Of a DNA stretch of 64,000 nucleotides, positions 63,009 to 64,000 are shown piece by piece. Below the pieces are notes generated by a model. The model searched no databases, was not told the DNA's origin, and saw only the letters and a list, made by a program, of their open reading frames with translations. The first letter of the stretch is position 1, and the number at the start of each line of letters is the position of its first letter. The position numbers and the translations under genes are program-made. The stretch is from Crenobacter oryzisoli (GTDB taxonomy: Bacteria > Pseudomonadota > Gammaproteobacteria > Burkholderiales > Chromobacteriaceae), in NCBI RefSeq assembly GCF_030385785.1, contig NZ_JAUEDK010000007.1, positions 1 to 64,000 of the forward strand. The letters are read 5' to 3'.

Positions 63009-63320
63009 CGTCGATCCTTTCGTTCTGATCGTTCTGACAATAGGGTTCATTGTTATTGCGCGCCCGTCGTGCAGGCGCACCGCCATTGTGGATAGTTGAG
63101 CGGCATAGCCAAGTGGTCTTAACAAAGATTTACAAATAGTAGAAGGACTTTACAATTACCTGACAGAGCCGTTGCCGCAGCACAACGGTCGGCGGGTCGG
63201 GCTGCCGATGCGGTCGGCGTGTATCGACGTGATGGCGCTTCCACTTATAATTCTGTCATTCCATTACCGTCGTTCCGGGTCGTTGCCCGGCGACGACGAC
63301 CCGGAGACACAAGGAAGGCC
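63009..63320. other. Divergent promoter region between the small gene and yggS
   Basis: 312 bp, AT-rich around 63115-63160 (ACAAAGATTTACAAATAG, TTTACAATTACC). Promoters for both genes must lie here; no riboswitch or clear operator seen. Confidence 0.4.
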
Positions 63321-64000
63321 ATGGATCACCCGATTTCCCGCGCATTGACCGACGTCGGTGCGCGGCTGGCCGCCGCTGAGCAGGTGGCGGGCCGGCCCGC
63401 CGGCAGCGTGACGCTGCTGGCGGTCAGCAAGACCTTTCCCGAGCCGGCGCTGCGCGCGGCGTATGCCGCCGGAGCCCGGCAGTTCGGCGAAAACTATGTG
63501 CAGGAGCTCACCGTCAAGGCGGCCGCGCTGGCCGACCTGCCCGATCTCGTCTGGCACTTCATCGGCCCCCTGCAGTCGAACAAAACCCGGCCGGTCGCGG
63601 AGCTGGCCCACTGGGTGCATTCGGTCGACAGGCTGAAGATCGCCGAGCGGCTGGCGGCGCAGCGCCCCGAGCACTTGCCGGCGTTGAACGTCTGCCTGCA
63701 GGTGAACGTCTCGGGCGAAGCGAGCAAGAGCGGCTGTACGCCGGAAGAGCTACCGAGGCTGGCTCGCGCGGTGGCGGCATTGCCGCGTCTGACCCTGCGG
63801 GGCCTGATGTGCATCCCCGAGCCGACGCCGGACACGGCGCGGCAGGCGGCGCAGTTCGCCTTGCTGCGCGAGTTACGCGATCAGCTGGTCGCGGACGGTC
63901 TGGCGCTCGATACGCTGTCGATGGGCATGTCGGCCGATCTGGAGGTAGCGGTGGCCGAGGGCTCGACGATAGTGCGGGTCGGCACCGCGATCTTTGGTGC
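63321..64000 (+). CDS. yggS: YggS-family pyridoxal 5'-phosphate homeostasis protein (3' end outside window)
   Basis: 226 residues visible; the family is about 230-240 long, so almost complete. PLP lysine in TLLAVSKTFPEPALRAAY, then FGENYVQELTVKA, WHFIGPLQSNKTRPVAEL, VNVSGEASKSG, LRGLMCIPEP and LSMGMSADLEVAVAEGSTIVRVG. AAGGAAGG precedes the ATG. It buffers PLP and supports amino-acid homeostasis. Often followed by proC, which would lie beyond the window. Confidence 0.96.
   Translation, partial: MDHPISRALTDVGARLAAAEQVAGRPAGSVTLLAVSKTFPEPALRAAYAAGARQFGENYVQELTVKAAALADLPDLVWHFIGPLQSNKTRPVAELAHWVHSVDRLKIAERLAAQRPEHLPALNVCLQVNVSGEASKSGCTPEELPRLARAVAALPRLTLRGLMCIPEPTPDTARQAAQFALLRELRDQLVADGLALDTLSMGMSADLEVAVAEGSTIVRVGTAIFG

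Overview
The window looks like a chromosomal piece of a GC-rich (mid-60s %) betaproteobacterium, most likely a Neisseriales / Chromobacteriaceae relative. This is inferred from the gene set and order: pilT divergent from yggS, the lptM-lysA / cyaY pair, an ArgP-ArgO pair, a complete urease operon with a nickel permease, and an aryl-polyene pigment cluster. No rRNA, tRNA or CRISPR array was seen. Most genes are compact, with four-base overlaps (ATGA, GTGA, TGATG) inside operons and clear hairpin-plus-T-run terminators between units.

Region by region. 1-730: the tail of an IS30-type transposase and a remnant of an integron-type integrase. 737-3500: undecaprenyl-diphosphatase, a VOC protein and a purine permease. 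3501-6970: an accessory stretch with large palindromic repeats, three small DUF/GyrI-like genes, a low-GC BamE-like gene, an SgcJ-type lipoprotein and a truncated duplicate of it. 7028-9100: thiC behind a TPP riboswitch. 9225-11032: pcm, a rhodanese and ung. 11086-17196: a GNAT-DinB fusion, LPS glycosyltransferases, waaC and waaA. These flank an 800-bp low-GC gap packed with DnaA boxes and T-rich repeats, which resembles a replication origin. 17278-24073: ureDA-(GNAT)-BCEFG plus a NiCoT nickel permease. 24383-32010: thiD, rubredoxin, an M48 protease, YjbR, hemJ, a CYTH protein, hemL, a HisC-like aminotransferase, argP and argO.

32070-41267 is a quaternary-amine catabolic island: a CntB/YeaX-like reductase, an APC permease, an XRE-HTH regulator carrying three PAS domains, a CntA/YeaW-like Rieske oxygenase, a betaine-aldehyde-type dehydrogenase and a choline-type GMC oxidoreductase. 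41897-52654 is an aryl-polyene (xanthomonadin-like) cluster. It makes its own starter with a XanB2-type chorismatase and carries ketosynthase, chain-length factor, ketoreductase, two dehydratases, ACP, acyl ligase, acyltransferase and LolA-like genes. The MMPL exporter gene expected between the LolA-like and hydrolase genes is reduced to a ~210-bp relic. A 188-bp foldback element separates this operon from a second, lipoprotein-type hydrolase related to one inside the operon.

53887-64000 is core genome: a GNAT, lysA, lptM, cyaY, a YqaA-like gene, rsmA, the gltIJKL glutamate/aspartate ABC transporter, a solitary degenerate EAL protein, pilT, a small Gln/His-rich protein, and yggS running off the end.

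Three near-consensus parS (ParB) sites lie at 32050, 41646 and 53855. Two of them are fused to the ends of near-identical terminators. With the DnaA-box cluster at 14.2-15.0 kb, this suggests the window lies close to the chromosome origin, although dnaA, dnaN, parAB and gidA are not in it.
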